A stretch of DNA of 34,364 nt from Bacillota bacterium (GTDB taxonomy: Bacteria; Bacillota; Thermosediminibacteria; Thermosediminibacterales; Thermosediminibacteraceae): positions 1 through 34,364 of the forward strand of contig QGUT01000006.1 of assembly GCA_003242255.1 (NCBI GenBank), read 5' to 3'. Positions 22,313 to 31,230 of this stretch are shown here, piece after piece. Each line of letters begins with the position of its first letter. The first letter of the stretch is position 1. Both the position numbers and the translations under genes were made by a program. The notes beneath the pieces are model-generated. The model was not told the DNA's origin. It did no database searches and saw only the letters and a list, made by a program, of their open reading frames with translations.

Positions 22313-23414
22313 CCTTTTTCACCCGCTTTTTTAAAAGCCCACCGATCAGAAGAAGCAAAGGTATGGCGAAGCTGGTGGCAATGACCATATTCCCTCCTAG
22401 CTTGGCCAGGCTTTCCGCCTCCAGCACGTTTTGCGGTATCATGGCCAAAAAGTATATCCAGGGAAAAAGAAGGGCGATGAAGCTCCTGAATTCCCTCGCC
22501 TTGAAGATATTTGTAAAGGTCAGGGCCGCCGCAAAGTAGTAAGCGCAGACTGTGGTATACACCACCACCACCCACACTATTACCACCACGACATCCAGCC
22601 TTTCAAGTATCTTTCCCGGCACGGTGATGCGCGTTATCATGGCCAAGGTGGGCCAGATTGCCCTCTGGGTTTCTGCTATCCCCAGCGAGGTAACTACGGT
22701 CACCAAGATTAAAGCGTAAAAGGCGAGGACCACGATAATGGACACCGCCATTACGTAACTTATTTTCTCATGTCTACTCACACTCTGGGCCGAAACCAGC
22801 AGCACTTCGTAACCCGCCATGCTCATCGCGGTGCTCAAAGACCCCAGTAGAAGTTTTTCTAAAGGCGTCTGTAAAAAGGGCAGAAATTCGCCAAAATCGC
22901 TGTCGTAGAGGCCTAAGGACAAAATCACCACCGACGGTATGAACCACAGGGGTAAAATGAACTCCATAAACCTGGCCGTGGGCTCGAGCCCGTGGTAGAT
23001 CAGGTACACCGAAACCAGCATCAAAGATAGGATGAGAAACTCCCGGGGCGTCCTCTCCAAGGCCAAATTTTTCATGACCTCGGCAAAGGTTCTGAAAACC
23101 GACGAGAGGACAATGATAAAATAAATTCCGTATAAAATGCTTAAAATCAAACCGACGGGTTTCCCAAAGACAAAGCAGACGTAATCCACAAAGGTCCTGC
23201 CGTCCAACTGCCTTATGATGGCCGCGGCGGCAAGGGCCCCCATCAGGGTAAAAAAGCCTCCTAGGAGGAGGACGAGCCATCCGTCGGGCCCGGCCTCACT
23301 AGTCACTTCCCTCGGAAGGCTCAAAAGTCCTATGCCTATCGCGGCATTTATAACCAGGGCCATGGCCTGCCCGGTAGTGATTATGTCATCATTTTTCTGC
23401 ATTTTCTTCACCAC
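22302..23414 (-). CDS. Spore germination protein GerB family (GRK/endospore permease)
   Basis: A 370-residue multi-spanning protein (about ten hydrophobic segments) of the APC-like endospore germination permease family, subunit B of a GerA-type receptor and the probable germinant-binding subunit. The N-terminus ITTGQAMALVINAAIGIGLLSLPREV matches the family. The start is ambiguous: GTG 23414 or 23411, or ATG 23402, none with a strong ribosome site; all overlap the end of gerA (gerA stop at 23389). The C-terminus overlaps gerC. Confidence 0.93.
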   Translation of the reverse strand: MVKKMQKNDDIITTGQAMALVINAAIGIGLLSLPREVTSEAGPDGWLVLLLGGFFTLMGALAAAAIIRQLDGRTFVDYVCFVFGKPVGLILSILYGIYFIIVLSSVFRTFAEVMKNLALERTPREFLILSLMLVSVYLIYHGLEPTARFMEFILPLWFIPSVVILSLGLYDSDFGEFLPFLQTPLEKLLLGSLSTAMSMAGYEVLLVSAQSVSRHEKISYVMAVSIIVVLAFYALILVTVVTSLGIAETQRAIWPTLAMITRITVPGKILERLDVVVVIVWVVVVYTTVCAYYFAAALTFTNIFKAREFRSFIALLFPWIYFLAMIPQNVLEAESLAKLGGNMVIATSFAIPLLLLIGGLLKKRVKKDEA

Positions 23415-24999
23415 TGCCTTCCCGTCTTATCCCCCTATCCGGTTGTCTTTGTCTGTCCACCGGGTGGGTGTACTCCGGCCTTTCTTTCATAAAATGCAGA
23501 GGAGCTCTGATGACCATATCCTTCATTTTCTTTATATCAAACCAAACGATGGGCGAAAGATAGTTGACTCCAAAACTCTTTAATGTTACCAGATGGGCGA
23601 TGAGCCCCAGATAGCCCAATAATATCCCATAGAGTCCGGCAATCGAGGCTAGAAACAGAAATACAAAGGCCAGCAGCCGAAAGGATATGGCCAGGCTGTA
23701 GTTGGGCACCGCAAAGGACGATATAGCGTTGATGGCTATAATTATCACCATAATGGGGCTCACTATACCGGCCCGCACCGCAGCCTCGCCCACCACGAGA
23801 CCTCCCACAATGCCTATGGTCTGACCGATGGGACCGGGGAGCCTCACCCCGGCTTCCCTCAGTACTTCAAGAGCCAGCATCATGATGAGCGCCTCTACCG
23901 TCGACGAAAATGGAACTCCCTCCCTTGTTGCGGCAATGGACAGTGCGAGAGCCGTGGGCAGCATGCCCGGATGGTAGGAGATCATGGCCACGTAAAAGGC
24001 CGGGGCTGAAATGGCAAGGACTGCGGCGACGAAGCGCAATAATCTGAGAAGCGATGCGATGTACCAGAGTTCGTAATAATCCTCGGCTGATTGGAAAAGG
24101 CTGTAAAATGTGATTGGGACTATCAAGGCGAAGGGTGTATTGTCGCACATGATGACCACATTGCCCTCCAGGAGGCAGGCCGCTACCACATCGGGCCTTT
24201 CGGTGCGCCTGAATTGCGGGAAAAGCGAAAGCCAGTTGTCAACTATCAATTGCTCTATGTAGCCGCTTTCCAAAACGCCGTCTATATCAATGGTGTTGAG
24301 CCTTTTTAAAACTTCCTCTACTATGCTGGGATTGGCAATACCCTTTATGTAGAGCACCCCCACGTCGGTCCTGGTGTGCCTTCCGAGCCTGATCGTCTGG
24401 ACCTTCAAATTGGGGTCCTTGATCCTGCGCCGCACCAGGGCCACGTTCACCCGGTAGGTCTCGGTAAAGCCGTCCCGGGGACCCCTTACCATGGCCTCAC
24501 TGGAAGGTTCCTGCACGCCTCTCCTTTCCCAACCACGGGTGTTTAAAATGAGGCCCCGGTCCATCTTATCTATGAAAAGGGCCGTATCGCCCGACAGCAC
24601 TGCCAGCAGCATTTCCCCGAAATTGTCGGATTCCTTTACTTCCACCACAGTGAGCAGCCCTTCTTTGATCAGTTGAAAAAACCTGTCTCCCACGCTGTGC
24701 TCCAGAGGCAATTGCCTGGCATAGAGCATGAGCGACTTCATAATCTCTTCCTGCACCAGCTGCTTGTCGATCAGCCCGTCGATGCCGAATATGACCATCC
24801 GGTGCTTTGGCGTCTGGGGATTTCCAACTAAAAACTCCCTGGTTATCAGGTCATCGCAGTCCGACAGGTATTCTTTAAAAACTTTTATGTTTTCATCTAC
24901 GTCCTTGTAAAGCTTTTTGCTCTTATCAGGGGTCATGTCCCTTTCGAAAAAAATCTCGGTTTTTTTCTTGTTAAATAAATTCTTGAAGATGTTTCCCAT
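23389..24999 (-). CDS. Spore germination protein GerA family (germinant receptor subunit A)
   Basis: A 536-residue subunit A of a germinant receptor. ATG 24999 (MGNIFKNLFNKKK) is chosen because GGAGGG lies 9 nt upstream; an in-frame codon at 25023 has none. The N-terminal soluble part includes SDCDDLITREFLVG, the central region has the family GRHTRTDVGVLYIKGIANP, and several membrane segments follow (for example PSSTVEALIMMLALEVLREAG-like region and AINAISSFAVPNYSLAISFRLL). In Bacillus and Clostridium such A subunits assemble in the spore inner membrane, and GerA complexes are now viewed as ligand-gated ion channels. First large gene of a four-gene operon. Confidence 0.95.
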   Translation of the reverse strand: MGNIFKNLFNKKKTEIFFERDMTPDKSKKLYKDVDENIKVFKEYLSDCDDLITREFLVGNPQTPKHRMVIFGIDGLIDKQLVQEEIMKSLMLYARQLPLEHSVGDRFFQLIKEGLLTVVEVKESDNFGEMLLAVLSGDTALFIDKMDRGLILNTRGWERRGVQEPSSEAMVRGPRDGFTETYRVNVALVRRRIKDPNLKVQTIRLGRHTRTDVGVLYIKGIANPSIVEEVLKRLNTIDIDGVLESGYIEQLIVDNWLSLFPQFRRTERPDVVAACLLEGNVVIMCDNTPFALIVPITFYSLFQSAEDYYELWYIASLLRLLRFVAAVLAISAPAFYVAMISYHPGMLPTALALSIAATREGVPFSSTVEALIMMLALEVLREAGVRLPGPIGQTIGIVGGLVVGEAAVRAGIVSPIMVIIIAINAISSFAVPNYSLAISFRLLAFVFLFLASIAGLYGILLGYLGLIAHLVTLKSFGVNYLSPIVWFDIKKMKDMVIRAPLHFMKERPEYTHPVDRQRQPDRGIRREGSGEENAEK

Positions 25000-25019
25000 A
25001 AATGCGGTCCCTCCGGGAA

Positions 25020-25235
25020 TCACCTGAAGCTGAACAACGCGTAGAGGACGATACTCCCTACTATATAAAGGACACCGGCCGCTTTTACCAGGCGTTCTTC
25101 CATCTTCAGGTTCTTTTTAGCCATGGTTTTTGCTTCCACGAAAATCATGAAGAGCCCCGTTGCGACGAATACCGCCACCGTGACTAGGGTAAAAGCTCCT
25201 CTTGCCCCTCTCAAAAGCATGGTCAGAATCTCCAT
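25020..25235 (-). CDS. Small two-helix membrane protein heading the germination operon
   Basis: A 71-residue protein starting at ATG 25235 with AAAGGGG about 6 nt upstream; in-frame codons further upstream lack a ribosome site. It has two predicted membrane helices (about 13-34 and 51-69) separated by a lysine-rich loop (EAKTMAKKNLKMEERLVK). It ends 20 nt before the gerA start and follows directly a candidate sigma-G promoter. It resembles the short uncharacterised proteins (CLC_0170-like) seen near clostridial ger genes; I am not certain of that match. It is a candidate small accessory subunit, comparable in position to GerD/GerX-type small proteins. Confidence 0.68.
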   Translation of the reverse strand: MEILTMLLRGARGAFTLVTVAVFVATGLFMIFVEAKTMAKKNLKMEERLVKAAGVLYIVGSIVLYALFSFR

Positions 25236-25272
25236 AACCGACCCCTTTACAGGTTTTGTAAGTTTCAATCTT

Positions 25273-25301
25273 TATTTTCCCAAGGCATGGGATTTTTATT
25301 C
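25273..25301 (-). promoter_or_regulatory. Candidate sigma-G promoter of the ger operon
   Basis: On the minus strand GAATA (25301-25297), 17 bp spacer and GAAAATA (25279-25273) match the sigma-G -35 fully and the -10 (CATNHTA) at 5 of 7 positions, about 35 nt before the small membrane protein gene. Confidence 0.45.
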
Positions 25302-25334
25302 CGCCTGTCTTCTTAAAAAATTTTTCCGAATACC

Positions 25335-25363
25335 TTGATGTTTTGCATTTTTATACGTATACT
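25335..25363 (+). promoter_or_regulatory. Sigma-A promoter of the ACT-UPF0210 operon
   Basis: TTGATG (25335-25340) and TATACT (25358-25363) are 17 bp apart, about 40 nt before the start codon. Confidence 0.65.
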
Positions 25364-25403
25364 TTAGAATTATATAAAATACTTAAAGGAGTGCTTCAAA
25401 GCC

Positions 25404-25853
25404 ATGGACATCCTAGTGACCCTTGACACCATAAAAAACTGTTCCGAAAAGGGGGTTTTAAAACTTCCGCCGGGTTCTTTAGTGACCAAAGAGGCCAGGA
25501 TTTTCGCCGCATCGAGAGGCATAAAAATCTACGTCGGCGATGACCTCTTAAAGGAGCCTTTCCCAATAAATTCTCCGCCGGCCAAGAAGGCCGTGATCTC
25601 AGTCATCGGCGAGGACAGGGTGGGGATAATAGCAGGGATATCCGACGTGCTGGCCAAAAACAACGTGAACATACTGGACATCACCCAGACTTCCATCGAA
25701 GGGCTGTTCACCATGATAATGGTTGTGGACATCTCACGCTGTGCGGTAAGCTTTGAGGAACTCAAAAAGTTCCTGGAAGAGAGGGGAAAAGATCTTGACG
25801 TCAGGGTGGACGCCCAGAGGGAAGAAGTGTTTCGGTTCATGCACAGGATATGA
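25404..25853 (+). CDS. ACT domain protein (UPF0237-like) with N-terminal extension
   Basis: A 149-residue protein; ATG 25404 has AAAGGAG upstream. Residues about 61-149 form an ACT domain of the UPF0237/GcvR type (KKAVISVIGEDRVGIIAGIS, NILDITQTSIEGLFTMIMVVD). UPF0237 proteins are usually about 90 residues. This one has an extra ~55 residues in front, including LPPGSLVTKEARIFAASRGI, a pattern reminiscent of short segments in bacterial microcompartment-linked enzymes. ACT domains bind small ligands, often amino acids. It is followed after 12 nt by a UPF0210 gene, a pairing known from many Firmicutes, so the two probably work together. Confidence 0.85.
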   Translation: MDILVTLDTIKNCSEKGVLKLPPGSLVTKEARIFAASRGIKIYVGDDLLKEPFPINSPPAKKAVISVIGEDRVGIIAGISDVLAKNNVNILDITQTSIEGLFTMIMVVDISRCAVSFEELKKFLEERGKDLDVRVDAQREEVFRFMHRI

Positions 25854-25865
25854 GGAGGATTAAAC

Positions 25866-27230
25866 ATGAGCTTTTCGAGGGATGAAATAATAGAAACGAT
25901 AAGGATGGTGCAGGCGGAAAACCTGGATATAAGGACCATAACCTTAGGGGTGAGCCTTACCGACTGCCAGGGAGAAAGCACCGCTGAAGTGGCCGAAAAA
26001 ATCTACCGGAAACTCACAAGAGTTGCCGACAAATTGGTGCCGGTGGCCAAAGAATTGGAGGCCGAATTCGGAATCCCCATAGTGAACAAGCGCATCGCAG
26101 TGACCCCCATAGCCATTGTCGCTGGATCCTGCAGGGAGAAAGACTTGACGCCTATAGCTAAAGCCATGGACCGGGCAGCGGAGGAACTTAACATCGACTT
26201 TATCGGCGGCTTTTCGGCCCTGGTGCAAAAGGGCTTCACGCAGGGCGATATAAAATTGATCAATTCGATCCCGGAAGCTCTTTCTTCCACCGAAAGGGTC
26301 TGCGCCTCGGTGAATGTGGCATCTTCCAGGGCCGGCATAAACATGGACGCGGTGTACGCCATGGGCCACATAATTAAAAAAACCGCCGAACTTACGGCGG
26401 CCCGCGATGGAATCGGCTGCGCCAAACTGGTGGTGTTTGCCAACGCGGTGGAGGACAACCCCTTTATGGCCGGGGCCTACCACGGCCCGGGCGAGGCCGA
26501 GGCTACCGTGAACATCGGCATCAGCGGGCCGGGCGTGGTGAACACGGTGGTGCGGCGCTTGGGCGAAGGCGCCGACTTCGGGGAGCTGGCCGAGGCGGTA
26601 AAGCGGACGGCCTTCAAGATAACCAGGGCCGGCGAACTCATCGGCCGGGAGGCTGCCCGACGGCTGGGAGCTTCTTTCGGAATCATAGATCTTTCCCTCG
26701 CCCCTACCCCGGCGGCGGGCGACAGCATAGCCAACATCCTGGAGGCCATGGGGCTCGAGCGCTGCGGTGCGCCGGGCACCACGGCGGCCCTGATGATTTT
26801 AAACGACGCCGTAAAGAAGGGCGGCGCCATGGCCGCTTCTTACGTGGGAGGGCTTTCCGGCGCTTTCATCCCGGTAAGCGAAGATGCGGGCATGATAAGG
26901 GCCGCGGAAGAGGGCGCTCTTAGCATTGAAAAACTGGAGGCCATGACCTCGGTATGTTCGGTGGGCCTCGACATGATAGCCATCCCGGGGGACACCAGCC
27001 CGGAGACCATCGCCGCCATTATAGCCGACGAGATGGCCATTGGGGTGGTCAACAAAAAGACCACCGCCGTGAGGATAATCCCGGCCCCGGGGAAGAAGGC
27101 CGGTGACTCCGTGGAATTTGGAGGCCTGCTGGGGCGGGCGCCGGTGATGCCGGTGAGCCGCTTCGATTCTTCGGTGTTCGTGAAAAGAGGAGGCAGGATA
27201 CCGCCTCCCATTCAGAGCCTGGTGAACTGA
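25866..27230 (+). CDS. UPF0210 (DUF711) protein
   Basis: A 454-residue protein with GAGGAGG before ATG 25866, belonging to the UPF0210/DUF711 family, whose crystal structures resemble glycyl-radical-fold proteins but whose reaction is unassigned. Family traits seen are IRTITLGVSLTDC near the start, NKRIAVTPIAIVAGSC, and the glycine-rich YHGPGEAEATVNIGISGPGVV. Length is typical (about 450). It is cotranscribed with the ACT protein, which may supply ligand sensing. I do not assign an enzymatic function. Confidence 0.92.
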   Translation: MSFSRDEIIETIRMVQAENLDIRTITLGVSLTDCQGESTAEVAEKIYRKLTRVADKLVPVAKELEAEFGIPIVNKRIAVTPIAIVAGSCREKDLTPIAKAMDRAAEELNIDFIGGFSALVQKGFTQGDIKLINSIPEALSSTERVCASVNVASSRAGINMDAVYAMGHIIKKTAELTAARDGIGCAKLVVFANAVEDNPFMAGAYHGPGEAEATVNIGISGPGVVNTVVRRLGEGADFGELAEAVKRTAFKITRAGELIGREAARRLGASFGIIDLSLAPTPAAGDSIANILEAMGLERCGAPGTTAALMILNDAVKKGGAMAASYVGGLSGAFIPVSEDAGMIRAAEEGALSIEKLEAMTSVCSVGLDMIAIPGDTSPETIAAIIADEMAIGVVNKKTTAVRIIPAPGKKAGDSVEFGGLLGRAPVMPVSRFDSSVFVKRGGRIPPPIQSLVN

Positions 27231-27231
27231 C

Positions 27232-27263
27232 AAAAATCCCCGCTTTGAAAAAGCGGGGATTTC
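27232..27263. terminator. Bidirectional intrinsic terminator between convergent genes
   Basis: A 12-bp perfect stem (AAATCCCCGCTT/AAGCGGGGATTT, 27234-27245 and 27251-27262) lies between the UPF0210 stop and the SLH-protein stop. The T-run is better on the minus strand (TTTTTG) than on the plus strand (TTTCG). Confidence 0.85.
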
Positions 27264-27277
27264 GTATGCACTTTAGT

Positions 27278-28768
27278 TTAGTAATACATGACCTTCTCCC
27301 GGAAGTTCCTCTCCAGATCTTCTTTCAGATAATTCATCAGGCGGTTTAAAAGGGCCGCCGCTTCCGCCCTCGTAATGGAATCGTTGGGCCTGAAGTAGCC
27401 CGCATCGTCGCCTCTGATCAGGCCCAGGCTGCTTCCCACGTACACCGAGTCCCTCGCCCAACTGGGAATGTCTTTCGCATCTTTGAAGCTCAAGCGGTAC
27501 GATGTGGGCACCGTTTTCTCAAGCCCCAGAGCTCTAACCAGCATTGTCGCCACCTGGGCCCGGGTGAGGGCCTGGTCCGGCGAAAACCGACGGGGCGATG
27601 TGCCTTCTATTACCCCCATTTTGGAAAGAGCTGTAACTATGGTCATTTCCTCTTTGTTAAGCGAAAGGTCGTCAAATTCCAGATTCTTTTCCGCAGACTG
27701 GCCCTCCAGGCTTTCGGCCCTGGAAGCCACGTCTAAGAGTCTCCCCAAGGCCAGGGCAAAATCCAGCCTCCTTATCGGGGCCTGCGGCCAGAAATAATTC
27801 CCGTCCTGCTTTATTATGCCCAAGGCGGTGAGTCTTTCCACATCCTGCCTCGCCCAGTGGGTCCTTATATCGTAAAACTCCGGGATGTTACCTGCCTCGA
27901 CCTTCGGTGTAGAAGAAAGGCTTATGGTCTCGCTACCCTTTTTCAGCCGATTGAGGGGCATCCCGTTGGCGTCGAACCGGGGCAGGGTGTAATCGTAGCG
28001 GAGGGACGCGTCTTCAAATATCTTTTTGACGTAGGCGCCGCTAAAGCTCATACCAGCAGGAAGGTTTTCCTCATGAGAGATTTCCACCTTCTGAGAATGG
28101 GAAAGCCTCGCCTCCACCGTCCCGCTCCAGCTGGATTCTTCCACATTGTTTTTCGAGTCGGCTTTCCTGTAAGAGGATATCACGTACTCGATCTGCCTCG
28201 TCTCAGCCTGGCCCCAGGCGCTGCCGTAACTTGCGCCCTTCCCCGATATCTCGATTTCCACCGTACCCTTCCCGCTGTTTATGTCGTACACCTTCTTGCC
28301 CCTTAGGACGGTAGTGGTGTAGTCGGCCGCAGCCGATAGGTCAGAGACCGAAGAAGCGGTGAGGATGTAATGGGTGAGGGTATACCGATCGGTGGTCTTG
28401 CCCTTTTTCACCGTCACCGTCTCGGTAGCCCGGGATACTTCGTAATTGACCTTGGACTGACTGTTTTTCCCACCCTCTTCAAAGGTGACGAGGAGAGTCA
28501 CGTTTCGGGAAAGTTTTACTGTCCCGTCCGAACTTTCCAGTTTGTATGTTATCCGATCCTGCCTCTTGCCGTTTCTCACCGCCCCACGGGTCACCTTGGC
28601 GCTCCCTTCCAACCGCACCGGCTCTCCCGTTATAAAGATCATTTCGGTGTACTTTACGTCATCCATTATGCCGCCTTCGAAGCCCTCCAATCCGGCGGCA
28701 AAGGCCGAAAGGGTGCTGGAAAGAAAGAACGAAGCTAAAAGAAGTAAAAAGAGCAGTTTCTTTTTCAA
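27278..28768 (-). CDS. Exported S-layer homology (SLH) domain protein, C-terminal SLH triplet
   Basis: A 496-residue secreted protein. TTG 28768 opens a clear signal peptide (KKK, a Leu/Phe-rich core, cleavage near SAFAA, residue 25). The middle (about 30-295) is a beta-rich region of unknown family with many Ser/Thr/Lys strands. Three SLH domains follow at about 298-348, 363-416 and 425-478 (for example RTHWARQDVERLTALGII and DAKDIPSWARDSVYVGSSLG), which usually anchor proteins to pyruvylated wall polymers. The N-terminal region probably faces outward. It lies 23 nt after the upstream SLH gene and has a weak ribosome site, so it is likely the last gene of a surface-protein operon ended by the hairpin at 27232-27263. 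Confidence 0.9.
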   Translation of the reverse strand: MKKKLLFLLLLASFFLSSTLSAFAAGLEGFEGGIMDDVKYTEMIFITGEPVRLEGSAKVTRGAVRNGKRQDRITYKLESSDGTVKLSRNVTLLVTFEEGGKNSQSKVNYEVSRATETVTVKKGKTTDRYTLTHYILTASSVSDLSAAADYTTTVLRGKKVYDINSGKGTVEIEISGKGASYGSAWGQAETRQIEYVISSYRKADSKNNVEESSWSGTVEARLSHSQKVEISHEENLPAGMSFSGAYVKKIFEDASLRYDYTLPRFDANGMPLNRLKKGSETISLSSTPKVEAGNIPEFYDIRTHWARQDVERLTALGIIKQDGNYFWPQAPIRRLDFALALGRLLDVASRAESLEGQSAEKNLEFDDLSLNKEEMTIVTALSKMGVIEGTSPRRFSPDQALTRAQVATMLVRALGLEKTVPTSYRLSFKDAKDIPSWARDSVYVGSSLGLIRGDDAGYFRPNDSITRAEAAALLNRLMNYLKEDLERNFREKVMYY

Positions 28769-28791
28769 AGCATACCACTTCCCGCCTTTCG

Positions 28792-31218
28792 TTACTGGAC
28801 AAAAGCAAAAATCAGCCTGTTGTTCTCCCGAATGAGGTACAACACCTGCCCTATCTTTAAATCCTCAAAATCCAAAACCTGGTTCCCTTTTAAGATCACC
28901 GCTCCCGATTTATCCACATCTAAAGTGCTCAATCTCCTGTTCCACTTTTCGCTGAACTGGCTGAAATCCAGCATGTCTTTGATTTTTACGTAGCCGCCGG
29001 AGGAAAATCCATCAAATACGCCCAGGCTTATGACGTCGTCGTTCCTTCCGCCTTCCGTTATCACCATGGCCCTGACCCTGCCGTCCTCCAGCAGGGCGTA
29101 AAAGTTGTACCCGTAAAAATATTTCTCGTATCTATCCCACAAAAACTCGTCTTTGGACAGGGTCTCGGGGGTGCTTCCGGTGGCATCTATAATGACGGCG
29201 TCGTCGTAAATTTTTAAGCTCTCCCTGTTCCTCTTTTCGGAAGACCAGAGGCTCTCCTCCAGTTCGCTCCTGTACCTGGCTGTAAAGGCGTCCCTTTCGA
29301 TTTCGTAGATCTGCCCCTTGATCACTTTCAGGTTTGGCTCCAAAAATTTGGGCTGGTAGATCAGGGCCGCTTTGGGCCCGGAAGAGCTTTCGTTGACCAC
29401 CACAAAGGTCCCGCCGTCTTCCCGCAGGTACTCCCAGCCTACCGGCGTATTTCCCGAAACGGCTATGGTGCCCTCGTCCATCAGCATCTCCAGGTCTCCC
29501 AGAGCCATTTCCCCGGTGGACCAGCGCACTTCGTCGATAAAGCCGTTTTCCAGGTACTCATCGCCCGACTTTAACACTACCTTGACGGCTCTGTACGCAC
29601 CTCCGTCGTCGGCCAGAGCGAGGTAGGCGTCCTTTCCTCTGTACTCTTCTGAGATTTTCCCAACTTCTACCCTTCTCCCATCATAATAGGCCTCGGCGCC
29701 CGTAAGTCTTACTCTCAGCGTGCTTTCCGCGTCCTTAAAGACGCCGTAATAGAATTCCTTCACGTCCGCGAGGAGCAAATACTCTCCCCCTAACCGGCCC
29801 GAGATCTTCCCCTTTACGATTCGGGCAATGCTGCCGCCTCTCGCCACTTCCACCCGGAGGCTCCTGTCAGAATCCATGTAAACCGCCACTTTATCCCCGA
29901 TTTCCAGCAGGGCAGGGGAAACTTTCGCGCCGTTTTTCAGGACTGTGTCCAGATCAGAGAGTTCTATATTCTTTTCCCCGTCCTTCGATGCCACTGTGAC
30001 AGTATACATGCCGTCGTCTTCTTCGATTTCCCTTACCGTGCCTTCCAGGGGAAAATTCACATCTTCCTGCCCTTCCCATCCTCCCAGCGTTAAGCTATCG
30101 GAAGCCGTGCTCACTTCTATGCGGTTCGCCTTGCCGTTTACAGCCCAAACCACCAGGCCTATGCCCGGCATGAGGTCGTTCAATCCGGCTTTTCTCCCAT
30201 CTATCAAAATTTCCGGGTACTGGGAAAGTTCCAGCAAAACGGTATTTCCGCCTTCATCCCTGATGTAAAGCTGCCCCTTCTCTATCCGGGCAAGCTCTCC
30301 GGAAACCCTCTTCTCTGAATAGGTGGAAATCTCGGCGTAGAGTATTTCGCTACCCTTCGCCACCACCTCTACGTAATCTTCGGGCTTCAAAATCCCGGAA
30401 CCGTACCTCTTCTTTCCTTTTAGCACGGGAAAATCGGTCTTACCCCGCCGGACCTTTATCTCGTAAATCGGCCCGTCGTCGGTCTTTACCGAATAAGTCA
30501 CTTCCGAACTGCCCGCTTTTTCCACCGAAACTATGCTGCCCCTGAATACGGTCAGCCCAAAAGCTTCTTCCCCTTTTATCCTGTCGGCCAGGGCTGCCAG
30601 TTCCGCCCTCGTCATTGAGTTCAGGGGGTAGAGCCTCCCTCCCCAACCCCCTGCGATGCCCTTCTTGGCAAGGGCAGCCACGTAGGGCAGCCTTTGCAAG
30701 TCCACATCCCCCAGGTCTTCAAAGTAGAGCACTTCCCCGGCAGACAAAGGTTTGAGCTCCAGGGCCCTGGCGGCCCAGGTAAGAACCTCCTGCCTCTGGG
30801 CCAGAGCCCTGAAGTCCAGCGAACTTTCGCTCCTGTCCAGCAACCCCATCCGAAGGGCCAACTCCAGATAGGGAATTGCCCAAGTGGAGGCCTTGAAATT
30901 CGATGAGGTGCTTCTCCTCTGTTCGGAGGAGTAGGAAGTATTTAAGCCCGCCAGCCTTACCATCACCGCCAGGGCCTCTTCACGCCTCACGGCCCTCTGC
31001 GGAAAGAACCGAGCTCCGTCCCCGTTCATCAAATCCATGGCTGAAACCCGGGCGATCGAACTTTCGGCCCAATGGCCGGAAACATCGGTAAAACCGGCAA
31101 ATTCCGTAAGAATAAGGCCCCGGGGCGTTCCGGAGTATTCCAGGACCGCCGCTTCTGCGGGGCACTGGGAAAAGAAAACCGCCGCAATTAAAAGCCATAC
31201 CACCGCATTCTTTGCCAT
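28792..31218 (-). CDS. Exported SLH-domain protein, N-terminal SLH triplet
   Basis: An 808-residue secreted protein starting at ATG 31218 with a signal peptide (hydrophobic 6-17, cleavage near AEAA, residue 24). Three SLH domains follow directly (FTDVSGHWAESSIARVSAMD near 42; a second near 110-165; YFEDLGDVDLQRLPYVAALA near 165-225). The remaining ~580 residues are beta-rich, with recurring blocks in which V-x-x-I-x-G and short acidic hairpins alternate (for example GKISGRLGGEYLLLADVKEF, GFIDEVRWSTGEMALGDLEM). This looks like a chain of small barrel modules, but I do not recognise a family. It lies 13 nt after the IPT-repeat gene stop codon with only a weak GGTGG ribosome site, so translation is probably coupled. 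Confidence 0.9.
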   Translation of the reverse strand: MAKNAVVWLLIAAVFFSQCPAEAAVLEYSGTPRGLILTEFAGFTDVSGHWAESSIARVSAMDLMNGDGARFFPQRAVRREEALAVMVRLAGLNTSYSSEQRRSTSSNFKASTWAIPYLELALRMGLLDRSESSLDFRALAQRQEVLTWAARALELKPLSAGEVLYFEDLGDVDLQRLPYVAALAKKGIAGGWGGRLYPLNSMTRAELAALADRIKGEEAFGLTVFRGSIVSVEKAGSSEVTYSVKTDDGPIYEIKVRRGKTDFPVLKGKKRYGSGILKPEDYVEVVAKGSEILYAEISTYSEKRVSGELARIEKGQLYIRDEGGNTVLLELSQYPEILIDGRKAGLNDLMPGIGLVVWAVNGKANRIEVSTASDSLTLGGWEGQEDVNFPLEGTVREIEEDDGMYTVTVASKDGEKNIELSDLDTVLKNGAKVSPALLEIGDKVAVYMDSDRSLRVEVARGGSIARIVKGKISGRLGGEYLLLADVKEFYYGVFKDAESTLRVRLTGAEAYYDGRRVEVGKISEEYRGKDAYLALADDGGAYRAVKVVLKSGDEYLENGFIDEVRWSTGEMALGDLEMLMDEGTIAVSGNTPVGWEYLREDGGTFVVVNESSSGPKAALIYQPKFLEPNLKVIKGQIYEIERDAFTARYRSELEESLWSSEKRNRESLKIYDDAVIIDATGSTPETLSKDEFLWDRYEKYFYGYNFYALLEDGRVRAMVITEGGRNDDVISLGVFDGFSSGGYVKIKDMLDFSQFSEKWNRRLSTLDVDKSGAVILKGNQVLDFEDLKIGQVLYLIRENNRLIFAFVQ

Positions 31219-31230
31219 CTTCCACCACTC

